Assembly (NCBI RefSeq): GCF_002081825.1
Contig: NZ_MUKU01000007.1
Coordinates: 124,001 to 188,000, forward strand
DNA length: 64,000 nucleotides
Reading direction: 5' to 3'
Origin: Chromobacterium haemolyticum
GTDB taxonomy: Bacteria; Pseudomonadota; Gammaproteobacteria; Burkholderiales; Chromobacteriaceae
How positions within the stretch are numbered: the stretch's first letter is position 1; every line of letters starts with the position of its first letter. Positions 1 to 8,875 of the stretch are shown here, piece by piece. A model generated the notes under the pieces. It was not told the DNA's origin. It saw only the letters and a program-made list of their open reading frames with translations, and did no database searches. The translations under genes were made by a program, and so were the position numbers.

Positions 1-478
1 ACAGGTTGACCAGGATCACCGCCGCCACCAGCAGCCAGAAGCTCAGCGAGTTCAGGAAGGGAAAGGCCACGTCGCGCGCGCCGATCTGCAACGGCACCAC
101 GATGTTCATCAGGCCCGTCATGAACGGCATCGCCATGAAGATGATCATGATCACGCCGTGGGCGGTGAAGATCTGATCGTAGTGATCCGGGGGCAACACG
201 CCGTGGCTGCCGCCGGTGGCGATGGCCAGTTGCGCGCGCATCATCAGCGCGTCGGCGAAGCCGCGCAGCAGCATGATCATGGCGACAATGATGTACATCA
301 CGCCGATCTTCTTGTGGTCGACCGAAGTCAGCCACTCATGCCACAGATAGCCCCATTTGCCCATTTTGGAGATCAGGGCCACCAGCATCAGCCCGATCAG
401 GCCGACGCCGCCCAGCGCGCCCATCACAATGGGCTCGTGGAAGGGGATGGCGTCCAGCGTAAGTTTGCCTAACAGCAT
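1..478 (-). CDS. cyoB: Cytochrome bo3 ubiquinol oxidase subunit I, N-terminal part
   Basis: Heme-copper oxidase subunit that oxidises ubiquinol and pumps protons at the inner membrane. Reading the minus strand from the ATG at 476-478 gives about 159 residues without a stop, running off the window start. Seen: an N-terminal amphipathic stretch, [15 protein letters not shown] before the first conserved transmembrane helix, and the [15 protein letters not shown] segment whose histidine is a heme ligand in this family. The start lies 7 bases after the cyoA stop, the usual cyoAB arrangement. Partial only because the window ends; identity is secure. Confidence 0.95.
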   Translation of the reverse strand, partial: MLLGKLTLDAIPFHEPIVMGALGGVGLIGLMLVALISKMGKWGYLWHEWLTSVDHKKIGVMYIIVAMIMLLRGFADALMMRAQLAIATGGSHGVLPPDHYDQIFTAHGVIMIIFMAMPFMTGLMNIVVPLQIGARDVAFPFLNSLSFWLLVAAVILVNL

Positions 479-485
479 GTCTTGA

Positions 486-1421
486 TTACTCCTTCACCGT
501 CAGCGGTTCGCACAGGCTCTTGGCCAGCGCGGCCAGCTTCACGTCGGCCTCGGTGGCGGCCAGCGAGGTGCGGCCGGTCATGTATTTGTGCAGCACGCCC
601 TGGAACAGATAGGGGGTGACAGCGCCGTAATAGGCCACCGGGTTCTTTTCGCTGGGCAGCACCAGGCCGCGATAGCCGTTCACGTCCAGCGTCTTGCCGG
701 AGGCCTTGACCTTGGCGACCCAGGCTTCGAACTCCGCCGGCGTCTTGGTGGCGACGGCGTTGAACTTCATGCCGGAGAAACCGGCGCCGCTGTAGTTGGC
801 GGAGAAGCCCTTGTACACGCCCGGCTCATGCGCCAGCAGATGCAACTGGGTCTGCATGCCGGCCATCGCGTAAATCTGGCCGCCCAGTTGCGGGATGAAG
901 AAGGAGTTCATCGCCGCGTCGGAAGTGATCTTGAAGTTCACCGGCACATTGCTGGGGAAGGCCAGCTCGTTGATCGTGGCGATCTGCTGCTCCGGATAGA
1001 TGAACAACCATTTCCAATTCAACGCCACCACCTGCACCTCGATCGGCTTCTGATCCGAATCCAGCGGGCGGTACGGATCCAGCTTGTGGGTGGTTTCCCA
1101 GGTCAGCACGGCGAGGAAGGCGATGATGATGCAGGGAATCAGCCAGACCACCAGCTCGATCTTGGTCGAGTGCGACCATTTCGGCTCGTAGACGGCGTCC
1201 TTGTTGCTGGCGCGGTACTTCCAGGCGAAGAACAGGGTCATCAGGATCACCGGGATGACCACCAGCAGCATCAGCGCGGTTGCCGTGATGATCAGGGACT
1301 TCTGCTCCGCCGCCACTGGGCCCTTGGGGTCAAGGATTCCGCCTTGACACCCGGCGAGCAGCAACGTCGAAGCAACAGCAAGTCCCCGCCACAGGCGTGA
1401 GGGTCTTTGGTTTCTCATCAT
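486..1421 (-). CDS. cyoA: Cytochrome bo3 ubiquinol oxidase subunit II
   Basis: Subunit II of the quinol oxidase, 311 aa, close to the family's usual length. The N-terminus is a lipoprotein signal with the lipobox LLAGC (Cys at about residue 25). Two transmembrane helices follow (about 43-66 and 86-108), then a periplasmic cupredoxin-like domain ([21 protein letters not shown]) and the CyoA C-terminal region. The CuA-ligand cluster of cytochrome c oxidases is absent, as expected for a quinol oxidase. It is the first gene of a cyo operon that continues off the left edge. Two adjacent ATG codons open the frame; either may be used. Confidence 0.95.
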   Translation of the reverse strand: MMRNQRPSRLWRGLAVASTLLLAGCQGGILDPKGPVAAEQKSLIITATALMLLVVIPVILMTLFFAWKYRASNKDAVYEPKWSHSTKIELVVWLIPCIIIAFLAVLTWETTHKLDPYRPLDSDQKPIEVQVVALNWKWLFIYPEQQIATINELAFPSNVPVNFKITSDAAMNSFFIPQLGGQIYAMAGMQTQLHLLAHEPGVYKGFSANYSGAGFSGMKFNAVATKTPAEFEAWVAKVKASGKTLDVNGYRGLVLPSEKNPVAYYGAVTPYLFQGVLHKYMTGRTSLAATEADVKLAALAKSLCEPLTVKE

Positions 1422-2004
1422 TTACGACTTTACGGGTTGAACATTCTTGTTATCTCGCCCGGGCGCGAACGGCTGCGCGCCATCGGCCCCGGCGGCGGTA
1501 ATCCAGGCCCGGCTCATGGCCGGACGGCAACAGCAAGCCCTTGCGCGGCCGACGGCCATGCAAATGCCAAAGTCATAATAAAAAGCAATGCGGAACTCGC
1601 AGCGCGAGCTGATCAAAATCGAAAGGTCGGCATGATCAATCGACAGGGGCGACGCGAATCGCTCCGAGTGGATGACGCGACAGGAGAGCGGCGACAGCCG
1701 GCCTTCTCCTGCTGGGACATCACAACGCTGACAGCCGGCGAACCCTCGGGCAGAGACGCGTCTTCCAGTAGGCAATCAGCCCTGGACGGCGCAGAAAGCG
1801 GCGGGAGCATCCCGGTTGTGAAGCCAGGCGGCGCTATTAAAAACAGTTCGCCCCCAACTTTCAAGGGCAAATTTGATCCAGGTTAACGGCCGCTCGCGGG
1901 GTAAATCCAGAGGGCTTGTTACAGATCAATGACGAAAATATCGCCCATGCTCAGACATGGCGTGATCTAGAACGAAAGCATGAAGTAAATACTCGAACAT
2001 ATAC

Positions 2005-2019
2005 ACAGTTTCAAACTGT
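2005..2019. promoter_or_regulatory. Perfect 15-bp palindrome, candidate operator
   Basis: ACAGTTT-C-AAACTGT is a perfect inverted repeat in the AT-rich part of the gap upstream of cyoA. It lies about 585 bases from the cyoA start, so a direct role there is uncertain. It does not match an operator I can name. The lack of a T-run on either strand argues against a terminator. Confidence 0.3.
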
Positions 2020-2119
2020 TACAAAAAAGCCGGAACTCCCCCCTTTGCGGTGCACAAAAACAACGTGATTCAACACAAATCGCAACAAAAACATAAACCA
2101 AACCATATGGATTGACAGC

Positions 2120-2141
2120 CGCGGGAAAAGCGCTTCCCGCG
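2120..2141 (-). terminator. Hairpin just after the catabolic operon's last gene
   Basis: An inverted repeat of about eight base pairs (CGCGGGAA paired with TTCCCGCG) begins a few bases after the regulator's stop codon. There is no U-tract, so it may be a Rho-dependent end or an RNA-stabilising hairpin rather than an intrinsic terminator. Confidence 0.4.
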
Positions 2142-2145
2142 TGGC

Positions 2146-4062
2146 TCAGGACTCAGGCAGGCATAGCAAGGCATTGCGCAGAAACGCTTCGAAGCTGCGG
2201 CTTTCCACCAGCCGGGCGCCGGCGCGCTGGCGCATGAAGGAAACGAACAATTCGTAGATCGCCATCGCTTCCTCGTACTCGGTCTTGCTGATCGCCAGCA
2301 GGAAAATCACCCTCGCCACGCCGCCCTCCCCCCAGGCGATGCCATGCGGCGCGATGATGGTGCACACCGTGGTCTTGCGCGCCAGCAAGCCCAGCGAGTG
2401 CGGCAAGGCGATGCCGTCGCCCAACATGGTGCTGAGAATGTCCTCGCGCTCGCGCACCGAAAGCAGGAAATCGGCGTCGACATAGCCCTCCTCGCGCAAC
2501 TGCCCGCAAACACGCTCGAACAGCGCCTGCTGGCTCAGCCCCGCTTCCGCCACCCAGAAATGCTGGGCGGAAAAATAGCGCTCCAACATATAAGGCCGGG
2601 TGCGGTCCACCGCCACCAACCGCGCCAATTGCTCCAACTGGTAATCCGACGGAAACGGCGACAGCAGCGCCACCGGCTTGCGCTTGTCCTCCAAGCGCAC
2701 CGTGGAGACCACGAAATCCGCGCTCACATGCTCCAGCGCCTCGTATTCCTGACAGGACAAGGAGGCGCATACCTCCAACTGCGGGAAACGGCGCCGCAGC
2801 ACCGCTTCCAAGGTGCGCAGCGTGGCGTTGCCGCCGTCGCACACCAGCAGGGCCTGCGGCCGGCGCAGATAGCCGATCTGGTAATGGCGCTCCAAGCCCA
2901 CGCCGATATGCAGCACCAGATAGCCGATCTCATTCTCCGAGATCCGGTACGGCGAGTGCTTGGCCCAGCTAGACACCGCCGCCAGCGTGAAATCGTAGGC
3001 CAGCGCGTAATGCTGCTTGATGTCGGCCAGCACCGGATTGGGCAGATTGATCTGGTAGCGCACCCGGGTGATCATGGTTTTGACGTGGGTGATCAGGTCC
3101 TCTCGCAATTGCCGGTCGGCGCGCAGATCGTAACGGTAATGGCGGTTGATGTAGTCGAGGATGTAGCAGACCAAGGCGTCGGCGTCGTCGGCGTTGATCG
3201 CGCTGGGCAACATGCCGGTCAGGCTGCGCGCGGCGATGTTGACGCAGAGAAAGGCCCGCTCGGCGACGGCGATTTCCACTCCGCTCATGCGCCTCAGCAA
3301 GCCGACGATATGCGTGGCGGCCTGATCCACCGCCGGCAGCGTCTCCTCGCCGCAAAAGTCCTGCAGAGGAAAACCATCAACGATGCGCTTGGCCGCCACC
3401 GCGCAATAAAAGGTCAGAAACTGAGCGCCGTCGTCGCTGAGACGGACGCCGGCGCGGCTCAAACAGCCCGGCAGGCCGGCGCGCACCGTAGCCAGCGCGT
3501 CGGCCAGAACCGGGTCCGCGCTCAACAGCGGATGCTCCGGCCGCTCCGCCGCCAGTTGCGCCAAGAGATCGCTGAGGCAGACGCGGATGGAGGACTCCGC
3601 GCCCAGCAGCTTCATGCCGTAATGCGGCTTGGCTTCTATGCTCAGCCCATAAGCCGCCAGACGCTCTCGCACCTCGGCCATATCCGTTTGCAAGGTGGCG
3701 CGGCTGACGCACCAGGCATCGGCCAGATCTTGCAGCTTCAAGGCGTAGGCGGAGCCTAGAAATTGAGCCAGCAGGTAGTGCACCCGCTCGACGGCCTGCC
3801 GCGGGATGGCGCGGCCGGAGCCGGCCTGCGGCCGCACCCGCTGGAAGCGTTCCGGGTCGTCGGCCTGCAGCCGGTAGCCCTCGCCGCGCTTGAGCACGAA
3901 GCGCGCGCCGTGCTCGGCCAGAATGGCGTTGAGCGCGTCGATGTCGTTGCGCACGGTGCGGGTGGACACCGCCAGCCGACGCGCCAGCTCTTCCTGCGGC
4001 AGCGCTTCCGCCTGCAGGGCGGCAAAGGCCTGGGCCAGCCGTTGATAGGGGAATTTGACCAT
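2146..4062 (-). CDS. PTS-domain transcriptional regulator (BglG/MtlR/LicR type)
   Basis: Transcription activator or antiterminator whose activity is set by PTS phosphorylation; 638 aa. Domain order: DeoR-like N-terminal HTH (about 5-60, LAVSTRTVRNDIDALNAIL), a second Mga/HTH-like segment (about 105-150), two PRDs (about 190-290 and 300-400), an EIIB-like domain with Cys408 (LLVCDGGNAT), and a C-terminal EIIA-like domain with His555 (IALPHS). PRD2 keeps histidines near 326 and 385. PRD1 has FYC where a conserved His is expected, so that site may be lost. It follows the aldolase gene by 47 bases and is probably co-transcribed with the operon it controls. The inducing sugar is unknown. Confidence 0.85.
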   Translation of the reverse strand: MVKFPYQRLAQAFAALQAEALPQEELARRLAVSTRTVRNDIDALNAILAEHGARFVLKRGEGYRLQADDPERFQRVRPQAGSGRAIPRQAVERVHYLLAQFLGSAYALKLQDLADAWCVSRATLQTDMAEVRERLAAYGLSIEAKPHYGMKLLGAESSIRVCLSDLLAQLAAERPEHPLLSADPVLADALATVRAGLPGCLSRAGVRLSDDGAQFLTFYCAVAAKRIVDGFPLQDFCGEETLPAVDQAATHIVGLLRRMSGVEIAVAERAFLCVNIAARSLTGMLPSAINADDADALVCYILDYINRHYRYDLRADRQLREDLITHVKTMITRVRYQINLPNPVLADIKQHYALAYDFTLAAVSSWAKHSPYRISENEIGYLVLHIGVGLERHYQIGYLRRPQALLVCDGGNATLRTLEAVLRRRFPQLEVCASLSCQEYEALEHVSADFVVSTVRLEDKRKPVALLSPFPSDYQLEQLARLVAVDRTRPYMLERYFSAQHFWVAEAGLSQQALFERVCGQLREEGYVDADFLLSVREREDILSTMLGDGIALPHSLGLLARKTTVCTIIAPHGIAWGEGGVARVIFLLAISKTEYEEAMAIYELFVSFMRQRAGARLVESRSFEAFLRNALLCLPES

Positions 4063-4109
4063 GAGCCTCTTTCTTTAAACCCATCCGCGCCCGGCCTCCC
4101 CGGGCACGT

Positions 4110-4844
4110 CTACAACAAGGCTTTCACCATCGACAACAGCCGCTCCACATCGCCCGGCCGGGTTTCTCCGCTGGCGTCGATGATGGAACTGTACACATGC
4201 GGTATCACCTTGGGCACGCCGGCCTCCAGCGCCAGGCGGACGATCTCGCTGAAATTCTCCAGCGTGATGCCGCCGGTGGGCTCCAGCCAGAAATCATGCC
4301 GCGCGCAGGCCTCCGCCACCGCCAGGTATTCGTCACGGCAATCCAGCCCGCCCATGGGGAAGTACTTGATCGAACTGCCGCCCATATCCTTGAGCATGGC
4401 GATGGCGGTGTCCACCGGCGCGGCGCAGACCGGCGCGCCGGCGCTGAGCGGGCCGGTGGACACCTTGACCAGGCCCGGAATGCCGCTGGGCGAAACCAGG
4501 CCGTTGACCACGGTACGCGCCTGGCCCAGCAGCGCGCGGCTGGCGCCCACGCCGGTGAACACCTGATTGACGTGCTGCGGCTGCACTTGGCCGGCAATGG
4601 CGCTGACCATGTCGGACTGGCGCGGATCGCCGGCGCCCAGCCCCACCGACAAGGCGTTGTCTATCAAGGCCGCGTACTCGCGCATGTCCGCCACCGCGCT
4701 GTCCACGTCGGCGTAGTTCTTCGACAGCACGCCCACCAGCACATGGCCTTCCGCCGCCTGATGAATCTGACGGGCATTGTGCTTGCTTCCAGCCAGTACA
4801 TTCAAGCAAACGCGGTCTTGATAAAAATGGGGTTCCAGTTTCAT
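4110..4844 (-). CDS. dgaF: DgaF-like 2-dehydro-3-deoxy-6-phosphogluconate aldolase
   Basis: Predicted to split 2-keto-3-deoxy-6-phosphogluconate into pyruvate and glyceraldehyde-3-phosphate. At 244 aa it fits the EF_0839/AHA_3917 family, to which Salmonella DgaF of the D-glucosaminate pathway belongs. Lys160 in SSIKYFPMGG sits where KDPG aldolases carry the Schiff-base lysine; TGGIT at 190-194 resembles a phosphate-binding turn. Its ATG overlaps the stop of the ammonia-lyase gene (ATGA), indicating coupled translation. Assignment is by family and neighbours; the symbol is a homology label. Confidence 0.8.
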   Translation of the reverse strand: MKLEPHFYQDRVCLNVLAGSKHNARQIHQAAEGHVLVGVLSKNYADVDSAVADMREYAALIDNALSVGLGAGDPRQSDMVSAIAGQVQPQHVNQVFTGVGASRALLGQARTVVNGLVSPSGIPGLVKVSTGPLSAGAPVCAAPVDTAIAMLKDMGGSSIKYFPMGGLDCRDEYLAVAEACARHDFWLEPTGGITLENFSEIVRLALEAGVPKVIPHVYSSIIDASGETRPGDVERLLSMVKALL

Positions 4845-5959
4845 GCTTGTTCTCCCGTCAGCAAGCGGCGGATGCGCGCGCCGATCTGTTCCAGCTGGGC
4901 GGCGTCCACGCTGCGCGCGTCCACTTCCAGCTTGCCCTCGTTAGCCCGGTATTCCCGGAAATAAATGGCGATGTCGCCCTGTTTCAGCGCGGCGGCGGCG
5001 GCCTCCGCGCTGACGCCGGACACGGCGGCGTCAAAAGAGATCTCGGCGCGGGCGATGTCGCGGCCGGCGGCGTCCCAGACCAGGCGCGCGCTGAGGCCGG
5101 CCAGTTGGTTCAAACCCGCGATGAAGGGCCGCAGCCGCTCCGCCATCGCCGCCCCGCTTTCCTTGTCCTGTTTGAGATAGCGTTCAATCGCGCAGGCCAG
5201 GCCCAGAATGCCCTCCTTGCCCACCTTCATCGCCCGGCCTATGCCCTGGCTTTGCAGTTTGACCCATTCCACATACTGCCGGCGGCCCAAGACCAGGCCG
5301 CTGGTCGGCCCCTCTATCGCCTTGGCCCCGCTGTAGATCACCAGGTCCGCGCCCAGCCGGTAATACTCGCGCAAGTCCTCCTCCGCCGCCGCGTCGACGA
5401 TCAGCGGCACCTTCCGGCGGCGCGCCACCTCGGCGGCCTCGGCCACGCCGAGCACGCTTTTCTGCAAGGCGTGGTGGGACTTGATATACAAAATAGCCGC
5501 TGTGCCGGGGCCGACCGCCGCCTCCAATTGCGCGGCCGAGCACTCATTGCCCCAGCCGGCCTCCACCACCTGGCCGCCGCCCAGCGCCACCATGGTGCCG
5601 ACCGGCGCGCCGAAATTGACGTTGTGCCCCTTGGGCAGCACGATTTCACGCGGTCCGTTGACTGGCTGCGCGTGCAGGTTCACCAGCAGGCGCGGATCGT
5701 CGCGGACGATGACCGCGGCCACGGACTGAGCGATGCCGGCGGAGGCGCAGGACACCACGGTGGCGGCCTCCACCTCCAGCAAGCGGGCAATGTAGTCGCC
5801 GGTTTTGTCGACCAAATCCTTCATCTCGAAATACTGGCCCAGGCCCTGCGCCACCGCCGCCGTCACTTCCGGCGCCGGCGTGGACACGCCCAGCATGGTC
5901 ATGCGGCCGGAGGCGTTGATCACCGGCCGCAGCTGGTACCGCTCATAGATCGAAGACAT
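4841..5959 (-). CDS. dgaE: DgaE-like PLP-dependent ammonia-lyase (SelA-like fold)
   Basis: Predicted PLP enzyme that removes ammonia from a 2-amino-2-deoxy-gluconate 6-phosphate-type substrate to give KDPG, as DgaE does in Salmonella. 372 aa with a SelA/cystathionine-synthase-like architecture. Seen: the N-terminal VINASGRMTMLG, the segment IVDAAAEED ahead of the cofactor site, and Lys213 in YSGAKAIEGPTSG as the likely PLP lysine. An AAGGAAAGG ribosome site precedes the ATG at 5959, and the start overlaps the end of the amidohydrolase gene by 17 bases. Direct coupling to the aldolase gene supports the lyase-then-aldolase order. Confidence 0.8.
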   Translation of the reverse strand: MSSIYERYQLRPVINASGRMTMLGVSTPAPEVTAAVAQGLGQYFEMKDLVDKTGDYIARLLEVEAATVVSCASAGIAQSVAAVIVRDDPRLLVNLHAQPVNGPREIVLPKGHNVNFGAPVGTMVALGGGQVVEAGWGNECSAAQLEAAVGPGTAAILYIKSHHALQKSVLGVAEAAEVARRRKVPLIVDAAAEEDLREYYRLGADLVIYSGAKAIEGPTSGLVLGRRQYVEWVKLQSQGIGRAMKVGKEGILGLACAIERYLKQDKESGAAMAERLRPFIAGLNQLAGLSARLVWDAAGRDIARAEISFDAAVSGVSAEAAAAALKQGDIAIYFREYRANEGKLEVDARSVDAAQLEQIGARIRRLLTGEQA

Positions 5960-7076
5960 GACAAGCCTTTCCTTGTTCGGTGGGCAACAAGACGCCGCCC
6001 GCCACCGCCGCCAGCGGCGCCAGGTTACGCACGCAAGTCAGCGTGTCGCCGTCGCTGTCGCTCAGCGGCCGCGGCGCGGTTTCGATGTCGAAAATGGTGA
6101 GATCGGCGTCAGCGCCGACTTCCAGCCGCCCTTTGCCGCTGAGCCGCAGCGCCTCTGCCGGCCGCCGGGTCACGCAGTCCAGCACCCGATCCAGCGGCAT
6201 GCCCAGGCTCAGGAATTTGGACATCACCACCGCCAGGCCGAACACCGGCCCGCTGACGCGGTTGCGGCAATAGATGTCCGAGCTGATAGTGTCCGGGTAC
6301 ACGCCCAGCGCCATGGCCTCGCGCGCTACGCGGAAACTGAAGCTGGCGCTGCCGTGGCCGACATCCAACAACACGCCGCGCTCGATCGCGGCCCGCACCG
6401 AGGCGCGCAGCGCGCCGGCGGCGTCCAGGATGCGGTTGGGCTTGCCGTTGAAGCAGTGGGTGACGATATCGCCCGGCTCCAGCCATTCTGCGATCTCGTC
6501 CAGCGACGGCGGAGTATTGCCGATGTGCACCATCAGCGGCAGCGGCCCAAAGCGGCGCTGGATCTCCTTGGCCCGCGCCAGCGGCGCGATCCCGTTGGCG
6601 CCGACCACGCTGCCGCTCAGCCGAGCCTTGATGCCGACGATGAAATCGCGATGAGCGCGGATCGCCGCGCCCGCCAACGCCACATCGACATCGTCCAGAT
6701 TGGCCAACTCATGCTGAGTGGCGAGACCGATGCGCGAAATATTCAACAGCGCGCGCACATCGGTGCGGCAGCCGCCGGCCAACTCGCGGAAAGCGGCGAC
6801 ATCGTCGGCTCCGACGCTCCCCGCGTCCACTACCGTGGTGACGCCGCCGGCCACGCCCACCTGGTCCGGCTCATCGTGATAAATCGGCGAAGCCGGGTTG
6901 CAATGCACATGGCCGTCTATCCAGCCGGCGCTGAGCCGCCAACGGCCATCCAGCCGCACCGTGCGCCGGGCCGGTCCTTCCTGGCGCCCTAGCCCGGCGA
7001 TCTTGCCGTGACGGATCGAGATGTCCAGCACCGAGCCATCGGCCAGCAAGGCATCCTTGATCAGCAAGTCATCCAT
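5943..7076 (-). CDS. Amidohydrolase of the EF_0837/AHA_3915 family
   Basis: Metal-dependent amidohydrolase of the dihydroorotase-like superfamily, 377 aa. Metal ligands visible: HxH at 56-58 (GWIDGHVHCNP), a lysine in VGIKARLSG that could be carbamylated, His in HIGNTPP, His in VTHCFNG, and an Asp in DVGHGSAS. Family members are annotated as probable amidohydrolases/deacetylases. In this operon it would most simply deacylate an N-acyl amino-sugar acid before the ammonia-lyase step; that substrate is inferred. The start is set by GAGGAG six bases before the ATG at 7076, ten bases after the upstream stop; a longer frame to 7094 lacks such a site. Confidence 0.8.
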   Translation of the reverse strand: MDDLLIKDALLADGSVLDISIRHGKIAGLGRQEGPARRTVRLDGRWRLSAGWIDGHVHCNPASPIYHDEPDQVGVAGGVTTVVDAGSVGADDVAAFRELAGGCRTDVRALLNISRIGLATQHELANLDDVDVALAGAAIRAHRDFIVGIKARLSGSVVGANGIAPLARAKEIQRRFGPLPLMVHIGNTPPSLDEIAEWLEPGDIVTHCFNGKPNRILDAAGALRASVRAAIERGVLLDVGHGSASFSFRVAREAMALGVYPDTISSDIYCRNRVSGPVFGLAVVMSKFLSLGMPLDRVLDCVTRRPAEALRLSGKGRLEVGADADLTIFDIETAPRPLSDSDGDTLTCVRNLAPLAAVAGGVLLPTEQGKACHVFDL

Positions 7077-7086
7077 CAGCGCCTCC

Positions 7087-7740
7087 TCAGGCAATCGCCA
7101 CCGGGAACAGCGTGCCCAGCAGCATCGCGCCCAGGATGGCGCCGCCGGTGATGGGCTTGCCCCACAGATAGAAGACCAGCGCGCCCAGCAGCGAGCCGAC
7201 GCCGATGGGGATCGACGCCGCCATCGCCGACAGGATGATCAGCGGGCCGAGGAAACGGCCGGAGGAGTTGCCCGCGCCCATCATCACGTCGGCGCCGTAA
7301 GTGGAATTGCCCTGATTGATGGTGAATTTGCGCGCGAAAATAATAACCGCGCCGATCAGCAAGCCAATCACCATCCCGGTGGCCAGCGCCGCGCCGAAGT
7401 TTTCCACCGGAAACAAAATCCCCGCGCCGAGGAACATCGCCGGAATACCCAGGCCGACGCCGGTCATAATGGCCCCGCCTATATCCAGAATGCCCACCAG
7501 CGAGCCTTCTATCACCCGGGCAAAGAGGAAGCTGGCGCCGAAGGCCGCCACCGCGCCGTAAACGCCGGTATCCATGCCCGCTCTCAGCATCGAGACGAAA
7601 GCCACCTCGTTGAAAGCACCGATGCCGTAGACGTAATACATATGAGTGCCGGCGAACACGCCGGCGGACAGCAGCCCCACCAAGAGCGGGAAAGACCAAT
7701 CCGCCAGCCAGAAACCCCCGGTTTGTGCTTGTTCAGTCAT
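7087..7740 (-). CDS. DUF4310-type integral membrane protein, putative transporter subunit
   Basis: Very hydrophobic 217-aa protein with about six transmembrane segments and many glycine-rich helices (VGLGIPAMFLGAGILFPVEN, IGVGSLLGALVFYLWG). I recognise it as the EF_0833/AHA_3914 (DUF4310) family, known only from this cluster. The second of two adjacent ATGs (7740) is preferred because AAGGAGAG lies six bases before it; 7743 is possible. It follows the DUF4311 gene by 17 bases. The glycine-rich helices recall PTS EIIC/EIID permeases in general look, but no EIIC motif is identifiable. Probably one half of a membrane transporter. Confidence 0.75.
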   Translation of the reverse strand: MTEQAQTGGFWLADWSFPLLVGLLSAGVFAGTHMYYVYGIGAFNEVAFVSMLRAGMDTGVYGAVAAFGASFLFARVIEGSLVGILDIGGAIMTGVGLGIPAMFLGAGILFPVENFGAALATGMVIGLLIGAVIIFARKFTINQGNSTYGADVMMGAGNSSGRFLGPLIILSAMAASIPIGVGSLLGALVFYLWGKPITGGAILGAMLLGTLFPVAIA

Positions 7741-7757
7741 CATTCTCTCCTTCAGCC

Positions 7758-8534
7758 TCAAGCGCCGCGCACGGCGGCGTGCAGCAGTTCCAGCCAGGAC
7801 GGGGCGTTCAAGTGGAAGCTGCTGAGCAACTTCAGATCAAAGCCGCGGAAGAAGGCGCTGAGCGCGAACAAGGCCACGATAGCCGCCATCATCAACTTGG
7901 TGATCTTGTTCCAGCCGCCCTCGTCCACTCCCTTGCCGATCAGAATGCCCAACACCAGGCCCGGCACGGCATTGCCCATGATCAACTGGGCCAGACCGCC
8001 AAACACCGTGCCCCACAAACCGGAGCGACGGCCGGCCTCAATCGCCGCCAGCCAGAAAATCACCGGCATCACGGTATTGACCAGCAGATTGGCCGCGGGC
8101 ACCAAGACCTTGACCGCGGTGATTTGCAGCGAAGCCGGCACCGCCGAAGCGGTGGTGTTCAGGAAGGCCACCAGTAGCATGCCTATCACCCCGCACACCA
8201 AGGCCATCTTGCGCGGGTTGTGCAGGGTCTCCGCCAGGTTGCGGTTGCGCGCCAACAGCGCCGCCGCCCCCCAATGCGGGATCACCCGGTGATCGATGTC
8301 CTGGGTGAAAGCCCCGGCAGCCACCGACGAGGCCCAGGCGTTGAAGAAGAAGCCCAGGCCGAAGGAAAAATGCGAGGCCGGATCGCCCTCGCAGGAATTG
8401 AGCTCGCCCAGGGTGCGGAAGGCGCCCATGCCCTGGGAAGTCGGCGCGTGGAACATGCGGGCCGCGCCAGCGCCCACCGCAACGCCGACCAGACCGCCTA
8501 TCAACAGCGACTTGAGAAGAATGATCAGAAGCAT
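7758..8534 (-). CDS. DUF4311-type integral membrane protein, putative transporter subunit
   Basis: 258-aa polytopic membrane protein with a first helix LLIILLKSLLIGGLVGVAVG and about six further hydrophobic stretches. It belongs to the EF_0832/AHA_3913 (DUF4311) family. A conserved-looking polar loop, TLGELNSCEGDPASHFSFG, follows the first helices and may contact substrate. Together with DUF4310 it forms the membrane core of the cluster. No ATPase, substrate-binding lipoprotein or standard PTS EIIC gene is present nearby, so energy coupling is unexplained. It is separated by 35 bases from the DUF4312 gene. Confidence 0.75.
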   Translation of the reverse strand: MLLIILLKSLLIGGLVGVAVGAGAARMFHAPTSQGMGAFRTLGELNSCEGDPASHFSFGLGFFFNAWASSVAAGAFTQDIDHRVIPHWGAAALLARNRNLAETLHNPRKMALVCGVIGMLLVAFLNTTASAVPASLQITAVKVLVPAANLLVNTVMPVIFWLAAIEAGRRSGLWGTVFGGLAQLIMGNAVPGLVLGILIGKGVDEGGWNKITKLMMAAIVALFALSAFFRGFDLKLLSSFHLNAPSWLELLHAAVRGA

Positions 8535-8569
8535 GGCTTCCTCCTCTGGTATGAAACGACAGCCGGCGC

Positions 8570-8872
8570 CTAAGCTTGGCGCACAGTGAACGGCACGGCC
8601 TCGATATCCAGCACGGTCACGCTGACCTCCACCTCCAAGGTGACGGCATAGCTGAGCCGGTCCCGCGGCAGAAAGAAGAACAAAAAGCGCTCGCGACGGC
8701 GGACCTCCTCCGCCGCGACCACCGTCACCCGCAGGGGCTCAATGCGCAGCAGCACCTGATGGCCGGCCGCCGTCACCGCGCGTTGCACGCCGGACAAGGC
8801 ATCGGCGCAAGCCTGCGCCTTGCTGTCGCCGCGGCCACTGACCGTCACGCTGGATTCGAAACGCCTTTGCAT
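8570..8872 (-). CDS. DUF4312 small conserved protein
   Basis: 100-aa soluble protein of the EF_0831/AHA_3912 (DUF4312) family, function unknown. The sequence begins MQRRFESSVTVSGRGDSKAQ and includes a basic then hydrophobic strand (RRRERFLFFFLPRDRLSYAV). No catalytic motif or signal peptide is visible. It starts 3 bases after the SFCGS gene stop, so the two are surely co-translated. It probably works with the SFCGS protein or at the inner face of the membrane pair. Confidence 0.75.
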   Translation of the reverse strand: MQRRFESSVTVSGRGDSKAQACADALSGVQRAVTAAGHQVLLRIEPLRVTVVAAEEVRRRERFLFFFLPRDRLSYAVTLEVEVSVTVLDIEAVPFTVRQA

Positions 8873-8875
8873 CGC

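Larger units (their letters stand above)
1422..2145. other. Intergenic region upstream of cyoA, no gene seen
   Basis: This 724-base stretch separates cyoA from the end of the 2-9.6 kb catabolic operon. Open frames on both strands (the largest about 159 codons at 1407-1886 plus) lack a recognisable domain and biased composition. The right part (about 1915-2110) is clearly more AT-rich than its surroundings. The cyo promoter should lie here, since cyoA is read leftwards from 1421. The only clear structures are the palindrome at 2005-2019 and the hairpin at 2120-2141. Confidence 0.6.

Noticed and set aside
588-1400. Long plus-strand open frame antisense to cyoA
   Set aside because: Gln/His/Arg-rich shadow of the cyoA codons; cyoA's lipobox, helices and domain are clear on the other strand.
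1407-1886. 159-codon frame in the cyoA upstream gap, and an overlapping minus-strand frame
   Set aside because: No recognisable domain, poor start context, and composition unlike nearby genes.
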